Numbered from the stretch's first letter, positions 5,827 through 14,025 are shown. The stretch is DNA of 17,137 nt from Planctomycetota bacterium (GCA_029777755.1 JAKORQ010000045.1:1-17137); one strand, 5' to 3'. The notes: generated from the letters alone by a model not told the origin. A program made the numbers and translations.

Positions 5827-6617
5827 TGGTTTGCCTCCTGTTGTTCCTGAAGCTTAGGAAACAGAAAACGGTAGTTCGACTCGTTGAGTTCCGCCATCTC
5901 CAACCCGTAAGCCGGTCCAATTATCTCCGACCTGAGCACTGTTTGGGCATCGCCGCGGGCCGCCACCCGCCCGTCGCTGAGAAGGAGCAGTTCGTCGGCA
6001 AACGCCCCGGCCAGGTTCAGGTCATGTGACGCCAGCAGCACCGCCAGGCCATGCTCGTGGGCCAGTTTCTGCAACAGCTTCAGCAGGTCTACCTGGTGTT
6101 TCAGGTCCAGGTAGGTGTTCGGTTCATCCAGGAACAGTATCGACGGCTCCTGCACGAGGCAGCGCCCGACAAACACGCGCTGCCGCTGCCCGCCCGAGAG
6201 TGCGTCCATGCGCCGATCCAGCAGGTCATCCAGCTCCAGCAGGGCCGATACACGAGCCACAGCTGCCAGGTCCTGCTCGCTCTCCAGTCCAAAGGCGCTC
6301 CAGTAGCACGCCCGGCCAAGACGCAGGACATCGCTTACCAGGTCCGAGTCGATGTAGGTGGGACTCTGCGGCAGGTAGGCGACCGTTCGCGCCAGCATCC
6401 GTTTGCGCCAGCTTCGCAGCGGCCGGTCCTTGATGATGATCTGGCCCGATCCATGCAGATGGCCGCACAACAACTTGATCAGTGTTGATTTTCCTGAGCC
6501 ATTTGGGCCGATCAGGGCCAGTACTTTCCCGGCGAAGAGCTTCAGCGAGACGTCCTTCAGTACCGGAGTCTGGCTGTAGGCAAACGACAGATTGCTGGCG
6601 CTTAGCAGCTCGTTCAT
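5823..6617 (-). CDS. ABC importer ATPase, cobalamin/iron-siderophore type
   Basis: This is the cytosolic ATPase that powers the importer encoded upstream. With the start at 6617, whose ATGA overlaps the permease stop, the 264-aa product has Walker A GPNGSGKST (37-45), Q-loop Gln84, signature LSGGQ (140-144), Walker B ILFLDE (160-165) and switch His198 in ASHD. A start at 6650 would add eleven residues overlapping the permease and is less likely. The sequence order and spacing match the BtuD/FecE/FhuC family, length about 255-275 aa. It also overlaps the downstream Nif3 start by four bases, giving two consecutive coupling junctions. Confidence 0.95.
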   Translation of the reverse strand: MNELLSASNLSFAYSQTPVLKDVSLKLFAGKVLALIGPNGSGKSTLIKLLCGHLHGSGQIIIKDRPLRSWRKRMLARTVAYLPQSPTYIDSDLVSDVLRLGRACYWSAFGLESEQDLAAVARVSALLELDDLLDRRMDALSGGQRQRVFVGRCLVQEPSILFLDEPNTYLDLKHQVDLLKLLQKLAHEHGLAVLLASHDLNLAGAFADELLLLSDGRVAARGDAQTVLRSEIIGPAYGLEMAELNESNYRFLFPKLQEQQEANQ

Positions 6618-7612
6618 CGCTGGCCCTCCGCGCGCTTGCGGTTCTGCCACAGGAGAAACAGGAAGAACGGCCCGCCCAGGAACCCGGTTAGTACGCCCAC
6701 CGGTACCTGCCCGAGCCGGCGCGACGCCGCATCCGCGATCGCCAGCAGGGCGGCTCCCAGTGCCACTGCCACCGGCAGCAGGCGTCTCTGGTCATTGCCA
6801 ACCAGCAGTCGTCCCAGGTGCGGGCAAACCAGGCCCACAAAGCCGATCGGTCCGCTGATTGCCATGGCTGACGCCGTTGCCAGTGAAGCGATGACCATCG
6901 ACGCCCAGCGCAGGCGATCTATCCGCACCCCCAGCGACTGTGCCTCGGCTTCGCTGAGCATGCTGATATTAAGCTGTCCTGACATTCCAAGCAGGGACAC
7001 CAGCGAGATGACGAAAGAACCACACACCAGCCATACCTGCGCTGGCGTCAGGTCCTGCTGCAACCCGCCGGCCAGGAAACGAAATGCCCGCGCGATATCC
7101 TGCTGTCCCCCCAGGTGAAACAGCAGGAGAAAAAACGCGCCGTTGATCGCATTGACGATCACGCCCACCAGGAGGAGCGTCAGCGGCTCAAGTTTGCCGC
7201 GGCGATGCGAGAGGCTGAACACGATCGCCAGGGTGGCGACTCCGCCGATGAATGCCGCCGCCTGCTGGGAGAGATGTGCCAGTATCGTGGCGGATGTCAT
7301 CGACCACAGGAACACCGCGAGCGAAGCGCCGCTGCTGACGCCCAGCAGGTAAGGGTCGGCCAGTGGGTTTCGCAGAACCGCCTGGTAGGTCACTCCTGAT
7401 AGCGCCAGTGAAGCCCCCACGAGTGACGCCACCAGCGTCCACTCCATGCGCAGCTCAAGCACATCCCCGTTTGGCCAGCCTATGCCGGTGGATCCCACCA
7501 TGAGGCAGGCAATCGCCACGACTGCCCATCCGATCGCACAGGTGGCAATCAGGATCAAGAGCGTCTCGATGCCCCATGGTCGAGGCAATCTTCTGGCGGT
7601 CGACTTGCTCAT
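6614..7612 (-). CDS. ABC importer permease, FecCD/BtuC family
   Basis: The 332-aa inner-membrane permease has about ten hydrophobic segments and family landmarks: SGVTYQAVLRNPLADPYLLG (72-91), GPIGFVGLVCPHLGRLLVG near 255, where the ATPase-coupling helix lies, and the terminal PVGVLTGFLGGPFFLFLL. It would dimerise and translocate a corrinoid, heme or ferric siderophore from the binding protein. The start at 7612 follows AAGG; the gene begins 11 bp after the binding-protein stop and ends in an ATGA overlap with the ATPase, so all are one transcription unit. Confidence 0.95.
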   Translation of the reverse strand: MSKSTARRLPRPWGIETLLILIATCAIGWAVVAIACLMVGSTGIGWPNGDVLELRMEWTLVASLVGASLALSGVTYQAVLRNPLADPYLLGVSSGASLAVFLWSMTSATILAHLSQQAAAFIGGVATLAIVFSLSHRRGKLEPLTLLLVGVIVNAINGAFFLLLFHLGGQQDIARAFRFLAGGLQQDLTPAQVWLVCGSFVISLVSLLGMSGQLNISMLSEAEAQSLGVRIDRLRWASMVIASLATASAMAISGPIGFVGLVCPHLGRLLVGNDQRRLLPVAVALGAALLAIADAASRRLGQVPVGVLTGFLGGPFFLFLLWQNRKRAEGQR

Positions 7613-7623
7613 TTTGGCCTTCG

Positions 7624-8556
7624 TCAGGGGTTATTTGTCGTGGGTGAGCTGGTTGCGGTCAAGGGATGAAGATCGCGCGCCATGATGGCCGCCACCTCGG
7701 TGACTCGCGGGCCTGGCAAGAGCAGGTGAGGCTCGGAGTGGATGAACACCTTTCCGTTTGCCACTGCATTTAGCTGAGGCAGGCCTTCCCAGAAGCGCCG
7801 GGCGGAGGTAACCACCTGCTCAGGCGCGCCGGGAAGAAGCTGGATGATGGCGTCAGGGTTGAGCGCCAGCAGCTTTTCACGGTCGATGGTGGGGTAGTCC
7901 TTTTCCAGATCGGCCGCGACGTTCTCGCCGCCGGCGATCGTGAGCAGGTCGTCCAGGAAGTTGCGCGGGCCGACGGTGAACTTTGCGGTTTCGTCCAGGA
8001 CGATGAGGGTGCGGATGCGCGGCCGGCCCTCTACCTGCTTCTGGATCTCCCCAAGCTCTCCGCGCATGCGGGCGATAAGCTGCTGTGCCGCCTCCTCGGC
8101 CGCGGCGGCTTCACCCAGCTTCGAGATCACCGGGTAGATCTCCTCCAGCCGGTCAATATGCAGATCCACCAGCGTGATCCCGAGGCGACTGGCGCGCTCA
8201 CGGAAAACCGGGGCCATCTCCTCCTTGGGACGGTGGATCACCAGTACCTGCGGACGGATGGTGGTAAGCTGTTCCCAGTCGGCCGTCAGGTAGTCGCCCA
8301 CGCGGGCGATCCCTTCGCGCTCGGGTGTGTCCGGATCGTAGTTGGATACTCCGACGATCTGGTCCTGCAGCCCCATGGCAAAGAGAATTTCGGTGGCCGC
8401 CGGCACCAGGCTGGCTACAGTGGGCTTGTCGGATCGCCTGGCGGCAGGGTAATTTGCGCTGGGTTCTTCGCTGCGATCGCACGCGCCGGAAAGCAGTGCG
8501 ACAAAGATGGCCACCAGCACGAGAAGGCTACGCAACAGGCGGGTGTATTGACCCAT
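7624..8556 (-). CDS. ABC importer substrate-binding lipoprotein, BtuF-like
   Basis: The 310-aa protein has a signal peptide ending in lipobox LLSGAC (Cys26), so it is probably a lipid-anchored periplasmic receptor. The mature part has the two-lobe helical-backbone (PBP type III) fold of the BtuF/FecB family: PTVASLVPAATEILFAMGL (44-62), IVGVSNYDPDTP, then RVGDY and GPRNFLDDLL. The first of these is closer to cobalamin-binding BtuF proteins than to siderophore receptors, so vitamin B12 or another corrinoid is the better guess; heme or ferric siderophores remain possible. First gene of the four-gene operon ending at 5038. There is no B12 riboswitch in the 69-bp upstream gap. The start has no Shine-Dalgarno but sits just after a good promoter. 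Confidence 0.9.
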   Translation of the reverse strand: MGQYTRLLRSLLVLVAIFVALLSGACDRSEEPSANYPAARRSDKPTVASLVPAATEILFAMGLQDQIVGVSNYDPDTPEREGIARVGDYLTADWEQLTTIRPQVLVIHRPKEEMAPVFRERASRLGITLVDLHIDRLEEIYPVISKLGEAAAAEEAAQQLIARMRGELGEIQKQVEGRPRIRTLIVLDETAKFTVGPRNFLDDLLTIAGGENVAADLEKDYPTIDREKLLALNPDAIIQLLPGAPEQVVTSARRFWEGLPQLNAVANGKVFIHSEPHLLLPGPRVTEVAAIMARDLHPLTATSSPTTNNP

Positions 8557-8565
8557 GGGGGGACG

Positions 8566-8594
8566 ATGGTAGAGTTGGGTAAATACGCTGTCAA
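8566..8594 (-). promoter_or_regulatory. Promoter of the importer operon, nearly leaderless
   Basis: On the minus strand a perfect TTGACA (8594-8589) and TACCAT (8571-8566, four of six) are separated by 17 bp. The ATG begins nine bases after the -10 box, so the predicted leader is only two or three bases (CGTCCCCCC lies between box and ATG, with no ribosome site). This promoter lies in the divergent gap shared with the gene starting at 8626. Confidence 0.6.
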
Positions 8595-8625
8595 ACTTAA
8601 CTTGTGGTAGCTCTGGCGAAGATAC

Positions 8626-9597
8626 ATGAGCGATAGCGGCGGCCTGTTTTCGAAGTTGGGGAAGTGGTTTCGTCGGCGGTTTTCCTCCGACGACGAGCTA
8701 CCATTGCTCCGCGGGGAGACCGAAACCACCACCGCCATCACCCGACGTCCTTTCTTTGGCTGGGGCAGGCGCGAGGAGGATGTCACCACGCTGCAGAATG
8801 GCCTGGCGTCGATGAGCGCCATGATGAGCACACTGCGGCAGTACCTCGACGATCAGAACGCACGCCATGAGGAGCTGCTTACCTACCTCTCGCAGCTCTC
8901 CCATGCTCTGCAGTCCATCCCCGACACCGGCCGGGTGCAGAGCGAAACGCTTCGCGTCCTGCATCAGCAGATAGCCTTCCAGAACGCCCAACACAAGCAG
9001 CTCTCCGAGATGCTGCGCAAGATCTCCGAGTCCTCCGGCAGTCAGCAGGAGATCGTCGAGACACTTCGCGATCGCGTGGAGACGCTCTACAAGAACGACG
9101 AGATCATCTCAGAGACGATCCAGAACATGGGCACCTCCATCCAGGTGGTGACCCAGCAGTCGCAGACCAACACCATGGTGCTGGAACGTCTGCGCGACAA
9201 TCTGGTGAACCGGGATGGTGAACTTGAGCGGGCCATCCGCCGGGAGAATCGCTGGACTCGCAGCACGCTGGTGATCGTGGCCGCCGCAGCGCTGGCCGCC
9301 CTGGTGATCTCAGTCGCATTGTCGCTGTATAGCTGGAGCGTGATCTCATCGGTCGCCGAGTCGGTCTCGCGAACCCAGTCTCCTCCCGCACAGGTGCAGG
9401 AGCAGGAATTTCCCGCACAGCCGCAGCAGCAGCCTGCGGACGCGCAGGTGGTTCCACCAGCGCCGGTCCCCGAGAGCGCTGCTCCCAGGGAAGCGGCGGG
9501 TGAGGTGGCTGAGACGCCAGAGCCCGCAGCGCCGGCCGATGCCAACGTCGTCGATGAACCTGCGCCCGCTGCCGAGAAGGAAACCGAAGCTCAGTGA
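8626..9597 (+). CDS. Hypothetical coiled-coil membrane protein, 323 aa
   Basis: I do not recognise this protein. The N-terminus is basic and aromatic (GKWFRRRF, residues 12-19), followed by a long heptad-like helical region (about 52-205; for example LQNGLASMSAMMSTLRQYLD and QSETLRVLHQQIAFQNAQHK). One TM helix lies at about 214-240 (STLVIVAAAALAALVISVAL), then a Pro/Ala/Glu/Gln-rich low-complexity tail of about 80 residues. The likely topology is a cytosolic coiled coil with the tail in the periplasm. Start ATG 8626 has only a weak GAAG upstream. It is divergent from the importer operon and is followed on the same strand by the TolC/HlyD pair, so a role in that envelope system is possible but unproven. 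Confidence 0.7.
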   Translation: MSDSGGLFSKLGKWFRRRFSSDDELPLLRGETETTTAITRRPFFGWGRREEDVTTLQNGLASMSAMMSTLRQYLDDQNARHEELLTYLSQLSHALQSIPDTGRVQSETLRVLHQQIAFQNAQHKQLSEMLRKISESSGSQQEIVETLRDRVETLYKNDEIISETIQNMGTSIQVVTQQSQTNTMVLERLRDNLVNRDGELERAIRRENRWTRSTLVIVAAAALAALVISVALSLYSWSVISSVAESVSRTQSPPAQVQEQEFPAQPQQQPADAQVVPPAPVPESAAPREAAGEVAETPEPAAPADANVVDEPAPAAEKETEAQ

Positions 9598-9785
9598 TGC
9601 TGCTAACTCGGCGAGGTGGCAGCAGTCGTCTTCCTGCGAATTCCTGCGGGTTTTGCGCTCCGGTCATCGGGAAAAACAACACATCAATAATTCCGCTGTA
9701 TAAAGGGTAAGCCTCCTGGCGCGAGTGACGGAGCACTGTGCCGCTGGGGAGATCGTTCATTGGATGAGACTTGAGGAACTGTCCT
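9598..9785 (+). promoter_or_regulatory. Intergenic region with candidate promoter for the TolC/HlyD operon
   Basis: No gene is supported in this 188-bp stretch. A TATAAA box at 9699-9704 (five of six) is the best -10; no good -35 is found 16-18 bp upstream (the closest is ACAACA, 9676-9681). A weak TGCTGC/GCAGCA stem (from 9598) follows the upstream gene. The GAGGAA at 9773-9778 is the ribosome site that decides the TTG start at 9786. Confidence 0.35.
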
Positions 9786-11642
9786 TTGCACCATAGTCGT
9801 TTGATGCGCGCGCTCTTGTTAGCGGGCATTCCCATCGCTGGATGTAGCTCACAATGGCACTTGCGCGATGCAGATCGCGAAGTTGCCCGGATCGTCGAGC
9901 AGCGCAAGCAGGAAACGCTGGGCTATAAGCCACAGGTGCGCGCTGAGGTAACCACGCCGGACAAGCCGACCACGCGCGCGTATGAGACGATCCCGCAGAC
10001 AACGGTGGTAAAGCGCTCGGTGCCGGCGCTGGAGCCGCTCAAGTCAGAGTTTCTGCCTGAACCGCTTGGTCCCAAGGTTCCCGTTGCCGAGGATGAGAAT
10101 CTGGACTTCGTTCCCGAGGCGTATGCCACGTACAGCGCCGTCAGGGAGCGCATGGGGCCACCGGCCCCGGGGGTCGAGCATTTCAGCCTCGATCTTCTCA
10201 AGGCAATCGAGTATGGCGTGGCTCACGCCCGCGAGTACCAGGATCGCATGGAGGACCTGTATCTGGCCGCGTTGGAGGTGACGCTGCAGCGGCACCTGTT
10301 CGAGCCGCGCGTGTTTGCCACCACGGAACTCGGCTATGCCGGATCGCAGGGCGGGCGGAACCGAACGCCCGTCGGGCAGGATCGTCGCTACACCTCCGCC
10401 CTCCGGGCGGTCAATGCCCTGGGTATCAGCCAGCAGCTACCCTATGGCGGGGAACTGGTTGCCGAGCAGGTGGTGACCCTGGTTGATTCCTTGAGCGACG
10501 CGGCCGTCGATGGGGATAGCGCCTCGACCAATCTCCGCGCCAGTATCCCGCTGTTGCGCAATGCCGGCATGGTCAACCTCGAGCCGCTGATACAGTCGGA
10601 GCGACAGCTTGTGTACGCGGTGCGCAGCTTTGAGAACTACCGCCGCAGCTTCGTGGTCGATATCGCCTCGCGCTTCTTCCAACTGGTGTCGCAGCAGCAG
10701 TCGATCGAGAACCGCCGACAGAACTACGAGAACCTCAAGCTGCTCAGCGAGCGTTCGCTAGCCATGTTCAACGCCGGTGACCGAGTGTCGTTCCTGGATG
10801 TGCAGCGTGCCCACCAGAACATGCTCAACGCGGAAAACGCCCTGATCGATTCAATCAACAGCTACCAGGCGTCGCTGGATTCGTTCAAGATCGCCATCGG
10901 CATGCCGGTGGAGGCCGACCTGGAGATTGTCCCGATCGAGCTGGAAGTGAACATCCCTGAGCTTCAGGACGATAATTCCGTCGCCCTGGCGCTGCGCTAT
11001 CGCCTGGATCTGCAGACATCACGTGACCGTGTCGATGATGCCCGGCGGGCGGTGAGCAATGCCCGCAACGGCTTGCTGCCGGACGTTGAACTGTCGGCGC
11101 GAGGCTCCGTGGGTAATATGAACGACGACCCGATCTACGAGTACAACGCCGATTCGTGGGAGTACTCGGCGGGCGTAGTGATAGATTGGCCGATCGACCA
11201 GGTGCGCGAGCGTAATACCTATCGGCGGGCGCTGATTCAGCTTGAGCGTGCCCGGCGATCCTATATCCAGTCGCGCGAGCAGGTGATCTCCGAGGTCCGC
11301 CAGATTTCGCGGCAGATTCGCCTGGCCCTGATCACACTTGAGATCCAGAAACGCAGCGTGGAGCTTAACCAGAAGCGCCTGGACCTGGCGAACGAGCGGT
11401 TCACGCTGGGCGAGGCCCAGGTGCTGGACGTGGTCGATGCCCAGTCGGCATTGCTCAATGCCCAGGATGCCTACGACCGCGCCCGGGCAAACCTCCAGAC
11501 GCAGGTACTTCAGTACCTGCGCGACACTGGAACGTTGCGGATTGACCCGTCGGCCGGCGCCCTTGGCAGGGCCATGGACCGCGCCGGCGCGATCGAGCGC
11601 ACGATGAATGAACTTGATGCAAAGTACCTGAGCGAACGATAG
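9786..11642 (+). CDS. TolC-family outer-membrane efflux lipoprotein
   Basis: The product forms the outer-membrane exit duct of tripartite efflux or secretion systems. TTG 9786 is chosen because GAGGAA (9773-9778) lies seven bases upstream and the resulting N-terminus (MHHSRLMRALLLAGIPIAGC) is a lipoprotein signal with Cys20; ATG 9804 is an alternative with no such ribosome site. The 618-aa protein carries two OEP repeats (roughly residues 130-365 and 370-590). Each has long helices rich in Gln, Glu and Arg, and the second has the typical ERFTLGEAQVLDVVDAQSAL signature. It is longer than usual (about 450 aa) because of an N-terminal extension of over 100 residues. The adaptor gene starts 18 bp downstream. 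Confidence 0.9.
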   Translation: MHHSRLMRALLLAGIPIAGCSSQWHLRDADREVARIVEQRKQETLGYKPQVRAEVTTPDKPTTRAYETIPQTTVVKRSVPALEPLKSEFLPEPLGPKVPVAEDENLDFVPEAYATYSAVRERMGPPAPGVEHFSLDLLKAIEYGVAHAREYQDRMEDLYLAALEVTLQRHLFEPRVFATTELGYAGSQGGRNRTPVGQDRRYTSALRAVNALGISQQLPYGGELVAEQVVTLVDSLSDAAVDGDSASTNLRASIPLLRNAGMVNLEPLIQSERQLVYAVRSFENYRRSFVVDIASRFFQLVSQQQSIENRRQNYENLKLLSERSLAMFNAGDRVSFLDVQRAHQNMLNAENALIDSINSYQASLDSFKIAIGMPVEADLEIVPIELEVNIPELQDDNSVALALRYRLDLQTSRDRVDDARRAVSNARNGLLPDVELSARGSVGNMNDDPIYEYNADSWEYSAGVVIDWPIDQVRERNTYRRALIQLERARRSYIQSREQVISEVRQISRQIRLALITLEIQKRSVELNQKRLDLANERFTLGEAQVLDVVDAQSALLNAQDAYDRARANLQTQVLQYLRDTGTLRIDPSAGALGRAMDRAGAIERTMNELDAKYLSER

Positions 11643-11660
11643 AGGAAATCCGGAGAACAA

Positions 11661-13238
11661 ATGAGCGTTGCAGCAATCCCGGGATGGCTTACCGGAACAA
11701 AGCGGGGACAACGGGTCTGGGCGATGGCCGGCAGCGGCATCGTCGTCCTGATCGCAGTGCTGTACTTCGCGTTGTCGTCTGGGAGTGCAGGTGGTAGTCC
11801 GGCAAGGATCGGGCAACTGTACGAAGTCGTGCCGATGGACCTTGAGATCAAGGTAACCAAGGATGGCGAAATCCACGCCATCAACAACATCGACATTCTC
11901 TGCGAGGTCGAGGGAACCAGCACTATCACCACCATCGTCAAGGAAGGCACCTCCGTGAAGAAGGGGGATGTGCTCCTGACACTCGACTCGACCGAGATCC
12001 GCCAGAAACTCGAGGACACCGCCTTGCAGCTCCAGAAGGCGGAGGCCGACCTGGCCAACGCCGTTGAGATGCTGGAGATCCAGAAGGACAGTAACGCAAC
12101 CGACCTGGAAGGCGCGATGGTTGCCGTGTCGATCGCCCAGCTGGAGCTCAAGCAGTACGAGGAGGGAACCTATCCCCAGCAGCTTCTCAATGCCCAGACG
12201 GAAGTGAAGATGGCCAGGATCACGCTGGAGAATCGCCTGGAGGACCTGGAGCAGTCGAAGAAGCTGTACGCGAAGAATTTCGTGACGGCGGCCGACGTGA
12301 AGAAGGCGGAACTGGACGTCACCAACGCTCGCAACGCCCTCGCGAAGGCGGAAACCGCGCTAAAGGTGCTGACCGAATATACCCACGAGATCGAGCTTAC
12401 CTCCAAGCGCAATGCCGTGGTGCAGGCCGAGAGGCGCCTGCAGCGCACCAAGCGCAGCAACGCCAGCAACCTCTCCTGGCGCTCGGCTGACGTTAACTCC
12501 AAGGAGCGCAACCTGAATGTCCTGAAGCGCCGCTACGAGCGTCTGCAGGAACAGCTTGCCGCTTGCGAGGTGAAAGCGCCGTCAGATGGCATGGTGGTCT
12601 ACGGCTCAAGTACCGACCGGCATGCCCAGACCCAGATCCAGGAAGGCGCGCAGGTCCGCGAACGACAACTGCTGATTCGCCTGCCCGATACCTCGGCCAT
12701 GAAGGCGGTGGTGCGCATCCACGAGTCGCTGGTGTCCTACCTGCAGGAAGGCCAGAAGGCCATGGTCAGCATCGTGGGGCAGTCCGAGCCGGTTCCCGCG
12801 CGGGTGATGAAGATCTCGGTGCTGGCCGACAACTCGCAGCGCTGGTGGAATCCTGACCTGCGCGAGTACCCAGTGGATATTGCGCTGGAGGTTACGCCTG
12901 ATCGCCTGAAGCCGGGCATCGGGGCGACGGTGGAGATCTTCGTGGAGCGCCTCTCGAATGTACTGGCGGTTCCGCTGGATGCCGTTTACACCGTCGGCGA
13001 GGAGCGTTTTGCCTTCGTCCAGCAGGGCGAGGAGATTCACCCGGTGCGCGTCCAGGTGGGCAAGAACAACGCCACCCACGTGCAGATCGTCTCCGGGCTG
13101 GAGGAGGGAATGCGCGTCCTTCGTCTGCAGGCCGGGCAGGGCCGCGTCCTGCTGGAGAAGGCTGGCATCCACACCGATCCGACCACTCGGCCAAACAACG
13201 ACAAGGATAAGTCCCGCCAGGCGGTGGCGAAGGCCTGA
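11661..13238 (+). CDS. HlyD/MacA-like periplasmic adaptor (membrane-fusion protein)
   Basis: The 525-aa adaptor should bridge an inner-membrane pump and the TolC-like duct encoded just upstream. One TM anchor lies at about residues 22-39. The first biotinyl-lipoyl half is at about 77-110 (VKEGTSVKKGDVLLTLDS), followed by a long coiled-coil hairpin (111-300), the second lipoyl half with the typical VKAPSDGMVVYG (304-315), a beta-barrel segment and a membrane-proximal domain (about 432-500, LAVPLDAVYTVGEERFAFV). The coiled coil is long for the family. The start at 11661 has GGAGAA six bases upstream. No ABC, RND or MFS inner-membrane gene accompanies it here, so the substrate is unknown. Confidence 0.92.
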   Translation: MSVAAIPGWLTGTKRGQRVWAMAGSGIVVLIAVLYFALSSGSAGGSPARIGQLYEVVPMDLEIKVTKDGEIHAINNIDILCEVEGTSTITTIVKEGTSVKKGDVLLTLDSTEIRQKLEDTALQLQKAEADLANAVEMLEIQKDSNATDLEGAMVAVSIAQLELKQYEEGTYPQQLLNAQTEVKMARITLENRLEDLEQSKKLYAKNFVTAADVKKAELDVTNARNALAKAETALKVLTEYTHEIELTSKRNAVVQAERRLQRTKRSNASNLSWRSADVNSKERNLNVLKRRYERLQEQLAACEVKAPSDGMVVYGSSTDRHAQTQIQEGAQVRERQLLIRLPDTSAMKAVVRIHESLVSYLQEGQKAMVSIVGQSEPVPARVMKISVLADNSQRWWNPDLREYPVDIALEVTPDRLKPGIGATVEIFVERLSNVLAVPLDAVYTVGEERFAFVQQGEEIHPVRVQVGKNNATHVQIVSGLEEGMRVLRLQAGQGRVLLEKAGIHTDPTTRPNNDKDKSRQAVAKA

Positions 13239-13262
13239 TAGTAGCGCAGGCGTACTGGTGGC

Positions 13263-13268
13263 TATAAT
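13263..13268 (+). promoter_or_regulatory. Consensus -10 box (TATAAT) for a leaderless mRNA
   Basis: A perfect TATAAT is followed by just five bases (CGGCC) and then the ATG at 13274, so the transcript would start at the ATG itself. No convincing -35 is visible (AGTAGC at 17-bp spacing). No Shine-Dalgarno precedes the ATG, in agreement with leaderless initiation. Confidence 0.5.
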
Positions 13269-13273
13269 CGGCC

Positions 13274-14023
13274 ATGAGTGATGGGATTCAGGGCCTGTGT
13301 GAGAAGGGCCAGGAAGCGCTGGTTAACCAGCAGTACGTGGATGCTGAGCAGTACCTTGTACTGGCGGAGCGCGAGGCGCTGGCCGCGGGGGACTGGGATG
13401 CGCTGGCGCGGCTGTACATGCCCCTCCAGGAAGCCCGCCGACAACGCCGCCAGCGGACTTGCGAGGGCGTTATATGCCTCAACCTGCTTTCTGAGGGCCC
13501 TGATGACGTCATCGAGGGGCGGCACGTAATTGAAAACTACCCGCACGGGCAACTGCTGGTGGCCGGCTGGGCCACACTTGAGCCGGCACTCCAGGTTCGG
13601 CGGCTGCAAGGCCGCTTCAAGCTCTATCTGGACGTTTTCCTGGCGGCCAAGTACCCGCTGATTGGCGGGGGACATGCGGTGGTCATCGTGCCACATGAGC
13701 ATGTGGTACTGCCCGCCCCCGCCCCGCGAAGAATGGCCGAGATGGCCCAGTCCATGCCGCCTCGCTCGATCATCTTGCGCGAGGAGGACATCCCGGCCGG
13801 CCCGATGGCAACCACTACTGAACTGACGGCACTCACGCAGTCATGGTGGGAGCGTCTGCATACACCTTTCCTGCAGGACGCCCGCGAGACAAAGGATCCG
13901 CGCAAACGGATAGAGGCGTACCGCCGGACGATCCGAGTGGATTACGCCTGCGAGTTCGCACACCAGGAGCTTGCAAACACCGCCAGGGAAATGGCGCGCC
14001 AGGCGATCGCCTCCCACCGCTAG
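13274..14023 (+). CDS. Conserved-looking hypothetical protein, 249 aa
   Basis: I do not recognise this protein. Residues 1-60 look like two TPR-type helical hairpins (GLCEKGQEALVNQQYVDAEQ, then a second pair ending in the basic EARRQRRQRTCEG). A middle alpha/beta segment (about 64-145) includes ENYPHGQLLVAGW and GGGHAVVIVPHEHVVLP. The C-terminal part has WWERL and helical, Arg-rich sequence (about 185-249) that again looks TPR-like. There is no signal peptide or TM segment, so it is cytosolic. It lies 35 bp after the adaptor gene but has its own TATAAT box and no ribosome site, so it may be transcribed independently. Two hairpins follow its stop codon. Confidence 0.75.
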   Translation: MSDGIQGLCEKGQEALVNQQYVDAEQYLVLAEREALAAGDWDALARLYMPLQEARRQRRQRTCEGVICLNLLSEGPDDVIEGRHVIENYPHGQLLVAGWATLEPALQVRRLQGRFKLYLDVFLAAKYPLIGGGHAVVIVPHEHVVLPAPAPRRMAEMAQSMPPRSIILREEDIPAGPMATTTELTALTQSWWERLHTPFLQDARETKDPRKRIEAYRRTIRVDYACEFAHQELANTAREMARQAIASHR

Positions 14024-14025
14024 CG

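Noticed and set aside
8557..8625. Cobalamin riboswitch ahead of the BtuF-like gene
   Set aside because: The gap is only 69 bp and contains no B12-box; the promoter ends nine bases before the ATG, leaving no room for a riboswitch.
11019..12151. Two long minus-strand open frames (285 and 213 codons) opposite the TolC and HlyD genes
   Set aside because: They lie opposite well-supported coding sequence, have compositionally biased translations without domains, and arise from the GC-rich codon use of the plus-strand genes.
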